The translations under genes and the position numbers were made by a program. From Paraspadella gotoi (taxonomy: Eukaryota; Chaetognatha), in assembly GCA_051294375.1 (NCBI GenBank), contig CM119268.1:24026349-24090348 (forward strand): a stretch of 64,000 nt of DNA, read 5' to 3'. The number at the start of each line of letters is the position of its first letter. Within the stretch, counting starts at the first letter, position 1. Below the pieces are notes generated by a model. That model was given only the letters and a program-made list of their open reading frames with translations, made no database searches and had not been told where the DNA came from. This document shows positions 1 through 12,889 of this stretch, in pieces.

Positions 1-69
1 AGAATCAGCGTCTTTAAGTTTTAATATCGATTTGAATAAACTTGAATTTTCTCCCTCATTCTTTTGAAT

Positions 70-116
<47 letters not shown>

Positions 117-1436
117 CTCTCTCTGTCTCTCTCTCTGTTTCTGTATTGTCATTCAAATAGATTAGAGTCATTATTATGAAATTCTCTCGATCCTGAGCAA
201 AGCGTTAAGTTTCGAGAAAAGATAATCCAGACTTCGTCATAATCTGAGGTGAGTTTCTCGAGGTGAGTTCAAAGGAAAAATGAAAATGAAGAAAAAGGAA
301 AGAAAATTAGAATAAATAAAATGTAATGGCTTAAACTTGACGCTCGTAGATAATTAAACGAGTTTATCCTTAAAACTTAGATTTTGAAGAAAATTCCACT
401 CAATTTGTCAATTTGTCGATTTGTCAATCTGTCAATATGATAACCACGATCATATTTGTAATATGAGTCTGGCGACTCGAATGACCAAAGGCTTTATATA
501 TTTAACAACGTATTTTACGAGTTAAGAATATATTTGCTACCACAAGTCAATGATGAAGCAAAGACTTTTTATCACAGATTGTGATAAGTGAAACTCGTTA
601 GATTCACATCTAAATCTAAATCTTCAAACGGAAAAAAGTGAAAAATAAAAAAATACAAAAGAGAATTAAACATTATTGGTGGACAAGTTTAACTATTAAA
701 ATTTCAGATAAATTGGAATACGAAATACAATATAAAATAAAATAAAGTTTAATTGTTGAAGTTGAAATAGTTAAATAAAAATCGTTGCAATATATTTTGT
801 TTGTTCTATTTCTTTTTTACCAAATTCTACCAAATTCATAAATAAAAATATGACCAATTACTAAGATTGGAAAAAAAAGTGTCGCGGTTACTTTCCAGTT
901 ACATATATTACATATATTACTTTCCAGTTATATAAAAGAAAAACGTTGAGAAAACTTCATACGAAACTCTCTTTCTCTCTCTGTCTCTCTCTCTCTTCCA
1001 CTCGCTCTCACTATGGGTCCAAACGAAGTATTAAATTCACTGTCATTTTATCCAGAAATCTTTATAGGAAGGCAGAAGGAGGAGGAGGAGGAGGAGGAGG
1101 AAGAGAACGGACCTTACTTCACCCTTCTCCCCTCTTTCACGGCCTCCACGATTCATCCACAATTTCCATCGAAAGTGAAACTCATAATTCACGATTTCAA
1201 AGTGAAAGACGACGACGACGACTACGACGACGAGACAATTCGAGATTCACGGTCAAAATGATGAGTCGATCACGCGAGGTCAACAAATGTCACNNNNNNN
1301 NNNCTCGCTGCTGTGAATCCGTGAATCAAAGAAGCAGAAAAAGGGAAATCGATTGTGTGGATCCGGATGTAGAACCGGATGTAAAACCAGAAGTAGAACC
1401 GGATGTAGATGAGGATGTGTAGCAATGATAATTTCA

Positions 1437-1488
<52 letters not shown>

Positions 1489-1547
1489 AAGAAGACAAAA
1501 GCCCTTTTGAATGACAGAAAGGAGAAGAAAGGAAAATTCGGCACACC

Positions 1548-1584
1548 AGACAATATCTAGTATGCGGCACACTAGATATTGTCT
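1548..1584. repeat. Perfect 14-bp hairpin
   Basis: Arms AGACAATATCTAGT (1548-1561) and ACTAGATATTGTCT (1571-1584) are exact reverse complements around a 9-base loop. The loop sequence recurs, slightly altered, just downstream (ATGCGACAC at about 1588). It may be a small foldback relic; no function can be assigned. Confidence 0.8.
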
Positions 1585-1976
1585 AGTATGCGACACACTA
1601 CACACGAGCCAATTCAATCTATGGCTTCTTACTCATTCGTGATTCGACTGCATCAGTGATTCTGAGGTCAATAAAATTCTTTCCATTTCATATCAGTTTC
1701 ACTCTCTTCCTCTGCCTCTTACCGTCTCGCTAATTCGGCTCTCCTCTCTCTCTCTCTCTCCTCTCTTCTCTTCTGTCTCTTCTGCTCGTCTCTCTTCTCT
1801 CTCCTTTCCTCTTCGTCTCTCTCCATCTCTCTCTCTCTCACATCTCTCTTCTCTCTACTCTCGCATTTCTCCAAGCGAAGTTTTCTGCTCCGAGAGAAGG
1901 CCGAGGTGGCACGACCATTTTCGAGTCGAGTGATTGCATTAATGTGTGAGAGAGAGAGAGAGAGAGAATGAGAGAG

Positions 1977-2009
<33 letters not shown>

Positions 2010-2424
2010 CAATTGAATGGGCGTCGCGTGATCAGATTTAAAAGATTCTGCTGAGATCGGTTCTCGTCGATTCAAAGCAAGTCTAAGATGGTGTGTTGGT
2101 AGGTCGCTCTGTCAGTTTATCGGTCGGTCAGTAATTTGGTCGGTCGGTCTGTAAAACAGTCGGTCAGTCGATCCATCATCGCCTGTTGAAGAGAAATGAA
2201 CATTAAATCTTTCTAACATTTTTAATATTATATTAATATTATATTTTTTCTTTCTTTCTCTTTTCTTTCTTTCTGTCTTTATTTCTGTTTGTCGTTTTTA
2301 CTTTCTTTCGATTTTTTATTCTTTTCTCTTTCCTAAATACTTTTGGTTTTAATTTTTTTCCTGAACAGAAGAGCAAAGTTCAAAGGGGAAATAACCAATA
2401 ACGTTTCTCTGCGCATAAAAACAA

Positions 2425-2458
<34 letters not shown>

Positions 2459-2655
2459 NNNNNNNNNNNNNNNNNNNNNNNNNNNNNNNNNNNNNNNNNN
2501 NNNNNNNNNNNNNNNNNNNNNNNNNNNNNNNNNNNNNNNNNNNNNNNNNNNNNNNNNNNNNNNNNNNNNNNNNNNNNNNNNNNNNNNNNNNNNNNNNNNN
2601 NNNNNNNNNNNNNNNNNNNNNNNNNNNNNNNNNNNNNNNNNNNNNNNNNNNNNNN

Positions 2656-2693
<38 letters not shown>

Positions 2694-2742
2694 AACTCAA
2701 ACCTCCAATCGGTTGAGAGAGAAGATGCGATTTTCGGAGGTC

Positions 2743-2850
2743 ATTTGAAGGTCAGTTAGGGATCATTTGAAGGTGACTTAAAGGTCATATAAAGGTCATT
2801 TGAAGGTCATCTGAAGGTCATTTGAAAGTCATTTGAAGGTCACTTAGAGT
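2743..2850 (+). repeat. Degenerate AAGGTCATTTG minisatellite
   Basis: Short units of about 12-15 bases built on AAGGTCA repeat with small changes for about 100 bases. The same AAGGTCA core recurs directly after two exon donors elsewhere in the window (26088 and 30979). Confidence 0.7.
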
Positions 2851-3240
2851 TTAATCTAAGGCCAAATCGAGGTTACTACGTTATATAAATGTAAAAAAAA
2901 ATTTGTGTTGTCTTTACAAAATTGATAAATAAATTAAAGTGAATGGAAAAAAAAATTGAGAAGAAAAATTGAATCTTGACTCAAAAGAAAAAGAAAATAG
3001 TAAATGAATAGAAAATGAATAAAAATAATATTTTTTTGAAAAGAAACAATCAAATGAGAAAGGATTTTAAAGGCTGAGGTGTTGTTTTGTGATGGAGGCC
3101 CTAAACCAAGATAGCCTGTCCAAAGTCAGGGGCAAGATAGCTTTTTTATTAATTGATTGGATATATATTGTTTTGGTAGCAACAATTTCATAAAAAAGAA
3201 ATAATTAATATCACTAATATTTCACGACTTTGAAAATTCT

Positions 3241-3281
<41 letters not shown>

Positions 3282-3666
3282 CATTTGACAATAAGTGACA
3301 AGAAATTCTGCAAAAACGACGCGCGACCGTGACCTTTGAGGTCATGACAAAAAGACGATGACGATGAAGACGACGATGAAGACGACGATGAAGACGACGN
3401 NNNNNNNNNNNNNNNNNNNNNNNNNNNNNNNNNNNNNNNNNNNNNNNNNNNNNNNNNNNNNNNNNNNNNNNNNNNNNNNNNNNNNNNNNNNNNNNNNNNN
3501 NNNNNNNNNNNNNNNNNNNNNNNNNNNNNNNNNNNNNNNNNNNNNNNNNNNNNNNNNNNNNNNNNNNNNNNNNNNNNNNNNNNNNNNNNNNNNNNNNNNN
3601 NNNNNNNNNNNNNNNNNNNNNNNNNNNNNNNNNNNNNNNNNNNNNNNNNNNNNNNNNNNNNNNNNN

Positions 3667-3701
<35 letters not shown>

Positions 3702-4440
3702 TCGCTCCGTGAATGTCGTACCCCTTCCGATAAATCATTTTTCTCCATCGGCCGCAGAGAAGAGTGGGGAGTCTCGACGTCACCATTCTAAGGAAATGAA
3801 GTTATCAGCGACGTCATCGTCCAGTTATGATGACGTCATCATGGCATGTGATGGGTAGGATTACTACATCAAGATGCGTAGGATTACTACATCAAGATAG
3901 TGAAACACTCAAGCGTTGTGACTCTGTGATAGTGAAGCTGAATTTAAAAAAAATATTATCATAACGGCGGTGTTTCTATAATTATTTTACTGGAATTATA
4001 AATATTAACAGCTACTATTTATTACTAAGAATATATATATATATATATTTCATAATATACGACTACCAAATGAACGTTATCGCCCACGTGATCAAAGAGA
4101 ATTTAGATGATTCTAATCTTTTGTTTTCATAAGATTTGGTTGACGAAACGAGAGATGGCAGTCAAAACTAATAAAAACAATTCAACAAAAGACAATTGAA
4201 TGAGTGCATCCATTCTTATGTATATTTACTTTTTTATTTATATCCCGATATTTATATATATATTTATATATATTTATTTATATAAACCAGGATATTTTTT
4301 AAAATAATATATTGGACCTAAATAATAATAATGAATTAAATTAAGCCATATTAAGAGCACAGGTAAGAAGTAAGACGAAAACGTTAAAGTTAATATTAAT
4401 AATAATTTAAACGAGCTATAGCCTATAATAGATGATGAAA

Positions 4441-4441
4441 C

Positions 4442-4524
<83 letters not shown>

Positions 4525-4525
4525 T
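4441..4525. repeat. (AAT)n microsatellite
   Basis: Uninterrupted AAT triplets for about 85 bases in AT-rich DNA. A shorter ATT tract lies at about 9057-9091. Confidence 0.95.
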
Positions 4526-4584
4526 ATGATTAGTTTAAATAACTATATAACCAAGAATTCCTAAAATGCCTATCTCTCCGGGGA

Positions 4585-4634
4585 GCGGCGGATCAGGTGC
4601 TGCAGGACGGCGGATCAGGTGCTGCAGGACGGTG
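4585..4634 (+). repeat. Short tandem duplication, GC-rich
   Basis: The unit CGGCGGATCAGGTGCTGCAG occurs twice head to tail, followed by a third partial copy (GGTGCTGC). The block to about 4790 is more GC-rich and CAG/GCC-rich than its surroundings, but no convincing exon was found. Confidence 0.7.
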
Positions 4635-5390
4635 AGTGAGGTGCTGCTTCGAATCACTGAAACTCGACAGTGAACTAGAAAGTAGCTGCATATGCGGCAG
4701 CAGCGGAGATCGAATCAAGGGGCGGATCACAGCAGCCGCAGCTGCAATGTGCCGCGTCGCCTTTTGGCTGCTGCGAAAGCAAGGAAATATGCGGAATTTT
4801 AAAAATAACAAAATATAAAATAAGGAAATTCTTCTTAAAAACAAAAATAAATCATATTAAAGAATATTAACTTTTATTTAATAAATGGTTTCGAATGTTT
4901 ATTTTTTTCTTTTACAAAAATAATCTCCATAATTTTTAAGTAATTTTTAACGATTTTTTTCCCCTTAAGCTATGACAGAAAACATTTTCTTGACAAACTT
5001 TATTCTTTTTATCGATTTTCAAAGTTTTTAAAAGTTGTATGAATTCTTTATATAATTCTATTTTAACTTAAAATTATCTAAAAACTTTTTTGATCGTAAT
5101 TAATCAAACGAACGATAATTTTCTTTCATATTTTTATTTTATATTTTTAAAATTAAACCAATTACCAAAGAGAGATATACTAAAGAAATGAATTAATTTC
5201 TTTCTTAAAAATTAATCAAGTAAAAAGTTATCTTTCCTTCATTTTTACCCTAAATTTTCTTTTTTGTTCGAAACAGAAAACTTTTTTTAAAAGATAAAAA
5301 ACATAAAAAACAAGAAAGAAGCGAAATAAATCAGATTCAAACAGAAACCGAACGATTTTCGTTCCTTAAAGATCGAATCGAACAGCTGAT

Positions 5391-5511
<121 letters not shown>

Positions 5512-5677
5512 CAGTTTCTTTATCTCGTACTCCAGACAGTCAACGTTTTTTCTGCTTCCAACTCAAAATCTGATTTTTTTGTTTCTGGACACAAATTTAA
5601 ATCACGAACTTTGGACCAAATAAAAAACAAAACAAAAAATTGGTTACGTCGTAAGAAAACAATAAAAAAGGACAAAG

Positions 5678-7591
5678 ATGGGAAGTCAAGGACAAGGAGG
5701 ATATCAGTCGGGCGACAGATTGGGACAACTTCGTGGACAGGTGAGACAAATATGAAAAGTCCAGGACAATGAGAAGATCAAAATTAATATATATTAAAAA
5801 ATATTAAGTTTCTCTAAAAAAAGTAACTTTTTAATTTTTTTTTAAAAGGCAACGTGATTTGTAATCTAAAATTAACCATTAAATCATTCCATTGGATTTT
5901 TGATTATTGTTATTTAAGTTAGTTTCCACTTTTTTCACTTTCCTTTTTCCTCCCTTTCATTTTTCCTCCCTTTCCCTCCCTTTTTCCTCCCTTTCCTTTT
6001 TCCTCCCTTCCTTTTCCTCCCTTTCCTTTTTCCTCCACTTTCCTTTTTTCTCCCTTTCCTTTTTCCCCACTTTCCTTTTTCCCCACTTTCCTTTTCCTCC
6101 CATTCCTTTTTCCTACACTTTTCTTTTTCTTCCACTTTCCTTTTTTCTCCCTTTCCTTTTCCCCCTTTCCTTTTCCTCCCATTTCTTTTTCCTCCCTTTC
6201 CTTTTTCCTCTCTTTCTCTCCCTTTTTCCTCCCTTTCCTTTTTCCTCCCATTTCTTTTTCCTCCTCTTTCCTTTTTCCTCCACTTTTCTTTTTTCTCCCT
6301 TTCCTTTTTCTTCCACTTTCCTTTTTCCTCTCTTTTTCCTTCCTCCTTCAGGTTGACGAGGTTCGGGGAGTCATGTCTCAGAACATCGAGCGAGTGATGG
6401 AGCGGGGAGAGCGTCTGGACGATCTTGTTGACAAGACTGGAGCGCTGGAGCAGAACGCAGTCAAGTTTAGGCAGACGTCGAAGAAAGTGAGTATAGGAAC
6501 TTAAATCATTTAAAATAAATACATAAATAAATAAAATACTTTGCCTCATTTCAACAGCTTATAGAACAACATTATAACACTATTTTGGGAAGGAAACCTT
6601 GTACTCTGGGAGAGAATAAACTGGACTGTTAGTGTTAGTTCTGTTTTGAACAGGAAGAGAGGACTTAACCCAACTTAGCCTGTACAATGTATACAATACA
6701 ATACAATGTGTACATTGTACAGTAGAGTGATGTGAAAATGATACAATTTTAGAACATAAAAATAAAAACCAATAGAAATACTTTGGTAAATTTTAAGATC
6801 GGATGTGGATTCCTTGCGAAAAGTTGATATAAGAAAGTATATTTCTTTTTTAAAAATGTTTTCATTAAGTTGGTCAAAAATATAAAAAACTATATTTAAA
6901 ACGCCGATTTTCAATTTCCAGCTTAAAAATATAGTTTTTTGTAATTTTAACCTACTTAATGACATCATTTTTAAAAAAGATTTATATTTTCTTTTATCAA
7001 CGAGGAATCTGAATCTGTTCTCAGAATTTAAAAAAAATATTTTCAAATTTTAACATTATATAAAATTATAAATTATAAGGGTAGTACTATATGGAAAATA
7101 AGCTGACTGGGCTACTATATTTATAAAAAAAAGAAAAATAACTACAGATTAGTATTCACTAAAGTCAGGGGCAAGATAGCTTATTTATTTCATAATCCTT
7201 ATATTCTTTGTACCAATTTCATAGCAATACAAAGAAATTAATCTCTATTACAGTTTATACTGTTAATAAGAGAACCTGGCTTTCCCATCAATAAAATTAT
7301 TTTATATTTCTTTATGATAAATTTTTTTTTTTCATTTGAGGTAAAACGCAAAATGTGGTGGAAAAACACGAAAATGACTTTGATTTTAGTTGTTGTTGTC
7401 GTCGCGATTATCCTCATCATCATTTTCAGGTAAATTAATTCTTTTTGTTACTTGTTTTTAGTTACTTGTTTTCGATTTTGTGATTTAGTTAATAATGTAT
7501 TGAAAGATTATTCCCATAATTAATCTTGCTTATTATATTAGGTTGTTACAACTTAATTGCAAGCATGCGGCGGTTTCTTGCTGTTACATGT

Positions 7592-7681
<90 letters not shown>

Positions 7682-7933
7682 TTAAAAAGTTTAAATGCTG
7701 AAATATCAAATTAAAAGTAGACCTATAGTTATTTTGCCTAAAAATATTTCCTAAACATCATTAGCAAATTTAATTAATACGTTTGCTGTTAATAAAATGT
7801 TTGTTTTTATCGCGTGTCTTTATAAGTTGAAATAAATTATTAATAATTAGTTCTTCTTTCCAGCACCGTGAACTTCTCCAGCAGCAGCAGCGGAGGGGGC
7901 GGCTCCTCTGGGAACTCCTCCAAATCTACTTGA
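5678..7933 (+). CDS. R-SNARE, VAMP8/synaptobrevin-like (4 exons)
   Basis: Vesicle-anchored R-SNARE, the v-SNARE that zippers with Q-SNAREs to drive membrane fusion. Exons: 5678-5740, 6352-6486, 7341-7429, 7864-7933; all junctions are GT/AG and in phase, giving 118 residues. Residues 1-21 are a short Gly/Gln-rich head. The SNARE coiled coil covers about 22-66, beginning VDEVRGVMSQNIERVMERGE, with the zero-layer Arg at residue 39 (VMER). Residues 67-78 are the basic, Trp-rich juxtamembrane segment (KRKMWWKNTKM), and 79-95 are a Val/Ile/Leu membrane anchor. KxWWKNxKM and DLVDKT resemble VAMP8 more than neuronal synaptobrevin (family knowledge; orthology untested). The odd point is a 23-residue Ser/Gly-rich tail beyond the anchor, on the lumenal side and longer than I expect for VAMP8. 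A possible AATAAA lies at 8320. Intron 1 contains a long pyrimidine tract. Confidence 0.9.
5932..6351 (+). repeat. 410-base pyrimidine tract ending at a 3' splice site
   Basis: Nearly uninterrupted C/T in imperfect units of CCTCCCTTTCCTTTTT, running straight into the acceptor TTCAG before VAMP exon 2 at 6352. Long open frames on both strands here (Phe/Pro/Leu or Lys/Glu/Gly only) are translations of the repeat. It can act as a hugely extended polypyrimidine tract for that intron. Confidence 0.9.
6780..7065. mobile_element. Degenerate foldback element in VAMP intron 2
   Basis: The left part has GGATTCCTTGCGAAAAGTTG followed by ATATAAGAAAG; the right part (6975-7040) is a diverged reverse complement of it (TTTCTTTTATCAACGAGGAA). 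The same sequence family is better preserved at 17085-17870 and 31283-35070. No coding capacity is visible, so it looks like a non-autonomous inverted-repeat (MITE-like) element. Confidence 0.6.
7592..7679. repeat. (GA)n microsatellite in VAMP intron 3
   Basis: Pure GA run of about 88 bases inside the intron between exons 7341-7429 and 7864-7933. No splice motif lies inside it. Confidence 0.95.
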
Positions 7934-8479
7934 CTCCAGTGAATCAACTGAAGTCTATAAAACACTCCAGTAGATTCGAGTTGATTCTTTCCATTTGACT
8001 ACAGTTAGTTATTTTCGAAAAAGTTTGAGTCACTAACATTCCTGACGTTTTAATGAAGACGAGGATGACGACGACGACGACGACGACGATACTTCCAAAT
8101 TCCTTTGCATCACTGCTATTAAATACAGTTTTTTTGTGTGTTACGTCTTTAGGATTTGGCTAATTACTGACAATTTTTGTAAATAATTTTGATTTGAAAC
8201 GAAATTTTAAAAAAGTTCATTCTTGTTGTAAATGTTATATTAATTTGTTCTACTGATATTGATAATAATCTTGCCAATTTGCCATTTGCAATTACATTAT
8301 CCTAAAATATTACTAGTGAAATAAACTGTTCGATCATTTTAACATTTTTATTTTTTTGATTTTGAAGGTAAGCTCTCTCTCTCTCTGTTATTATATGAGT
8401 AATAATTTCTCAAAAACGTAGCTTTTAAAGGCAGTGTAAAACACTGGCCTCAAGCCCCACTTTTGCTTTCAATATTTCA

Positions 8480-8535
<56 letters not shown>

Positions 8536-9060
8536 CTTTGATCTAAAAGACACAATTCAATTAATCATTAAACTCGTTCCCTGAATTTGACACAAGTGAA
8601 TCTGAAATATAGAGAAATCAAGCAGAGATATAAATTTAATATTTTGATTGGATTTATTTCATAAGCAAAAATCCTTTGTTTTAACACAAATTATCTTCGA
8701 CTCATTCCAAAGCCTGAAAGCGGATCTTTTGTTTCCCTAAGAATATGAGACATGCGCCCTCTCTCGGAGAATGAATGAACAAAGACATACTGTGTGTCCT
8801 AATGGTACTGTTTGTTAACTTTTACATTTCGTGCGGAAGTGTATTGTTAAATATTATCTCTAATGAGATAAAAATGTCAAGGATAAGTTCTTTCCTTTTA
8901 GGATACTAAATTTCGTATTCAATTCTTATAATTTTTTTATTGCAAAAACAATCAATGTAATTACGTCTTAGTTTTAACTTTTTTATTTTTTTTATTTTAA
9001 AATAAATTTTATTAAAATAGTTATGTAGAAAAATCAAAATGGTTGCTATTTATTCAAATA

Positions 9061-9092
<32 letters not shown>

Positions 9093-9470
9093 AAAAAATA
9101 ATATGAATATGATAAATAATTTTAAATAATATTGCATTGTAGCTGAAAATATAAGGTTGTTTTTTGTTATCCTGTATCTAAAGACACAATTTAAAAAAAT
9201 ATTTAATCAATAAAATAAAAATATTTATTAAATATTAAAAAATATATAATTTAATAATTTTTTAAAAAGTAATTTAAAAAAATACCAATTACTTTATATA
9301 ATAACTGCAGTAGTTTGCTTTGTTCATTTTTTAAATTTTAGGCATCCTATAAAATGGTATATACTTGTGCGCTTTTCATGAAAATAAATTCTTGTTTTTC
9401 GATCTGGAATAGGAGCAGTAAGCAGTAAGCAGTACCATTGGGACACCGTGCTTTTTACGTTTGCTGAATA

Positions 9471-10190
9471 AATAAATAAACCTGGGTCATAAAATAACTA
9501 TATAAAATTGGTACAAACAATATAAAAATTATCCATTCATTTATTAAATAAGCTATCTTGTCTCTGACTTTGGACCGGCTTTGGTGGTTTAAGGCCTCCA
9601 TCACACTTACAAGATAATAACATAGCAGGTTTCTGCAAGCTTTCAATCAAGACTCTCACAGTCTTATTTATTCACTCCCAGTGAACCTGGCTTCCCTATC
9701 AATGAAGTGGTATATTATTTTAAAGAATGTTTCAATTGTATGAGAAGACCACTCCTTAAGTATTAGATCGGGGAATACTATATTGTACTCCGCACTTGCA
9801 TCATAATACAAGGAGCTGAATTTTATAAAATTGTTACAAGCAATATAAAAATATAAAACCAATATAACCAATATATAAACCAATATAAAAATAAAAATAT
9901 AAAAAATTAAGGATTCTATACAAGGTTTTTATTGTGCTTAATTTAACTTTCATATACTACTTTCAAATATTATATCAATTCATTGATAGGGAATACAGGT
10001 ACTTAGGGAGTGAATAAACGAGACTGTAAGAGAGTCTTGATTGAAAGCTTGTAGGGACCTGCTATGTCATTATCTTGTAAGAGTGATGGAGGCGTTAAAC
10101 CACCAAAGCCTGTCCAAAGTCAGGGCCAACATAGCTTATTTAATAAATGAATGGATAATTATTATATTGGTTGTACAATTTTCATATAGA
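9471..10190. mobile_element. Two head-to-head copies of the dispersed 'GATGGAGGCC' element
   Basis: The minus-strand copy (about 9471-9800) and plus-strand copy (about 9979-10190) share a roughly 200-370 bp consensus. It runs from CTTCATTGATAGGGAAGCC through GAGAGTCTTGATTGAAAGCT, GTGATGGAGGCCTTAAACCA, AAAGTCAGGGGCAAGATAGC, to TTGTACCAATTTCAT. Other copies: 3091-3190, 7161-7225, 16213-16280 (minus), 18280-18375 (degenerate), 32322-32496, 43724-43868, 43923-44195, 48620-48845, 58002-58205. I saw no tRNA-like head or poly(A) tail, so it may be a SINE of unknown origin or a MITE. Confidence 0.8.
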
Positions 10191-10746
10191 AACATAAGTT
10201 ACTTTTATTCAGATTTTATTCAATTATTTAATTTTATATTATTATTATTCAATAATCAATATTATTATTCAGAACAAAATAATGAGATTAAGCGTTGTTT
10301 TTTTAGGAATAGTATAATTTTCAGTACAATAAACTTGGGATAACTACTATGGTTAAAATTTCGAAAACAATATTTTTTAAAGTAACCTTTCCAATAGTTA
10401 TTCTTTACTTGTCGTTCGTCAAAAGACAATTAACTTCTGAAAAGAAAAAGATTAAACTTATATAAATCGTAATAAACTTAATATAAATTTAATTATTTTA
10501 ATCAAGAAAACGAAAAATATTTAACCTTACGAGGAAAAATTACAAAGACACAATTTTAAAATGAATCAAAATTCGTAAAAATGGATTTGAAAAAGTTTTA
10601 AAATGATAATAATCATGATAAAATAGATAAAATAAATAAATAAGATATTGATCCAGAAGCAATGCAAAGTATTGTAAGCAATGCAATGCGATGCAGTATG
10701 ATCATGAATTGTGTCCAATGTTTCCTCTTTGCTCCTCAGTTTTTAG

Positions 10747-11925
10747 TCGGATCTGCTTATCAGCAGATTCCGACTCTATAATTCACTTTGTCGGTCCGTT
10801 GGTCCCACCCAAAAATATTGTCGGTAAATCATTATTATCATATCAGAAGCTCGAATTATGATAAATTTTGTATAAAAAAATATGTCCGTCTGTCCGTCCG
10901 TCCGTCCCCCCTTAGCAAAAAACTCCAATTACTCGTGATTGGATGGATGGATTGATATGAAATTTTGTGTGTGGGTAGGAAACTGTGTGATTGAGATGGA
11001 TATGAAGTTTCGAGGGAATCGTGCGAGTGGAAATTGGTTTAAATGGAAAAAACAAAAAATCTATTTCACTATTTGAACGTCAATTGCTCATGAGTGGATA
11101 GGGCAATTGACTTGAAATTTTGTATGATGGTAGAAAAGTGTGTGATTGTGCTGGATATAAAATTTCGATGGAATCGTGCGAGTGGAAATGAGTTAAAATG
11201 GAAAAAACAAAAGTCATATTTACTCGAAGTATTTTGACTTAAATTTACTCATAATTATTATGTTTATTAAAAATTGGATAGATAAATTGAAATGGAATTT
11301 TGTCTGTGGGTAAGAAAGTATATGATTAAACTGGATATAAATTTTTGATAGAATCCTAGGAGTGGAAAAGAGTTCAAATTAGAAAATCAAAAGACACATT
11401 TATTTGAATTTTTTAAAGTTTTTCTCTCTCTATCTCTCTCTGATTGATTGATTGATTGATTGACCAAATTATGCCAATTGACAAAAATATGCCAGTTGAC
11501 CAAATTCTGCAAGTTGACCAAATTATGCCAGTTGACCAAATTATGCAAGTTAACCAAATTATGCCTGTTGACCAAATTATGCCAGTTGACCAAATTATGC
11601 CAGTTGATCAAATTATGCCAGTTGATAAATTTATGCCAGTTGACCAAATTATGCCGGTTGACTAAATTATGTTAATTGATTAATTATGTCAGTTGACCAA
11701 ATTATATTAGTTAAACAAATTATGTCAGTTAACCAAATTATGTCAGTTAAACAAATTAAGTCAGTTTACCAAATTATGTCAGTTGACCAAATTATGTCAG
11801 TTGACCAAATGATGTCAGTTGACCAAATTATGTCAGTTGACCAAATAATGCAAGTTGATTAAATTATGCAAGATGACCAAGTTAGCTTATTACCACTTAA
11901 TTATCGTAGGCAGATCCGACATTGT
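10747..11925. mobile_element. Non-autonomous TIR element, copy A
   Basis: It starts GTCGGATCTGC (10747) and ends with the reverse complement GCAGATCCGAC (about 11911-11921), followed by ATTGTTTGCTCAAACTTGTT. The interior has GTCCGTCCGTC repeats, then three diverged units of about 120-130 bases, each with a GGATGGAT- or GGATA-type head, TTGAAATTTTGT, TGTGTGATTG and ATGGAATCGTGCGAGTGGAA, then an 18-bp minisatellite (11460-11860). Copy B at 39211-40035 has the same beginning and end but a different AT-rich interior. No transposase is encoded. Confidence 0.75.
11460..11860 (+). repeat. 18-bp minisatellite (CCAGTTGACCAAATTATG)
   Basis: About 20 tandem copies of an 18-bp unit, near-perfect at 11500-11650 and progressively changed (GTCAGTTGACCAAATTAT) to about 11860. 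Because 18 is a multiple of three, several frames stay open as hexapeptide repeats; these are not genes. Confidence 0.9.
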
Positions 11926-12022
11926 TTGCTCAAACTTGTTTTAGAGTTTCCTTTATTTTTCACTGTAAGGAAAGGAAAGAAAATGAGAGAGCAAGAGGGA
12001 GAGAGAGAAATAGAGAGAAATC

Positions 12023-12067
<45 letters not shown>

Positions 12068-12263
12068 TAATGAGGGGAGAGAGAGAGAGGAGAGAGAATA
12101 GTATTGAATAGAAAACAACAACGACGACAACCATGACGACGACGACGACGACAGCTCCTTATCTCTCTTTCCCATGTGGCTTCCGTCAACACGACTCTGG
12201 TTTTAAGCCCAAAAATAAATAGAGAGAAAATAAGAATCGATATGAAAGGTGGAGGGAGGGAAG

Positions 12264-12333
<70 letters not shown>

Positions 12334-12499
12334 AGAGTTGGAGAGAGAGAGAAAGGGATGAAGACAAGGAGAGAGGAGTGGGAGGGAGAGAGAGAGAGAG
12401 AGAGTGAGAGGGGGGAACCGCAGGGAGGGAGAGAGTGAGGTAAGATGGGGCAGAGGTTAGATGAAGGGAAAGGGAAGATTTGGGGGGGAAAGGAAAAAT

Positions 12500-12780
12500 G
12501 AAAGAAAGGTAGAAGAGGATAGAAGAGAATAGAATAGAATAGAATAGAATAGAAAAGTATAGAAGAGATTATAATAGAATAGAAAAGAAGAGAAGAGAAG
12601 AGAAGAGAAGAGAAGAGAAGAGAAGAGAAGAGAAGAGAATAGAAGAGAATAAAATAGAATAGAAGAGAATAGAATAGAATAAAAAAGAATAGAAGAGAAT
12701 ATAATAGAAGAGAATAGAATAGAAAAGAAGAGAAGAGGATAGAAAAGAATAGTATATAATACAATAGAGTAAAATAATAG
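12500..12780. repeat. GAATA/GAAGA purine tract
   Basis: Almost pure purine on the + strand with units AGAATAGA and AGAAG, following GA tracts at 12023-12061 and 12269-12327. On the minus strand it is a pyrimidine tract like those at splice sites elsewhere, but I see no exon next to it. Confidence 0.9.
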
Positions 12781-12889
12781 AAGTGACTTTCTTTTCACGT
12801 GTATTTAAGACACTCATTGCATCTTAATCTTGTCTTTTATTCTTTAAAGTTTTAGGATTTCTTGAAGGAGGCGCTCGCAGTCACTAAGA

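Noticed and set aside
5907-6549. Long open frames of Phe/Pro/Leu (+) and Lys/Glu/Gly (-)
   Set aside because: They translate the pyrimidine tract of VAMP intron 1; composition is two or three residues only and the plus frame runs into an exon in the wrong frame.
10860-10905. CRISPR-like or operator-like repeats (GTCCGTCCGTCC)
   Set aside because: Simple 4-base repeats within a eukaryotic TIR element; no spacer structure.
11387-11675. Hexapeptide-repeat proteins on both strands (for example MPVDQI units)
   Set aside because: An 18-bp minisatellite stays open in several frames at once, which argues against any being selected as coding; it lies inside a TIR element.
12186-12817. 192-codon minus-strand frame and overlapping ones
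   Set aside because: Pure Leu/Ser/Phe/Tyr repeat translation of GA and GAATA purine tracts; no start context, no exon structure.
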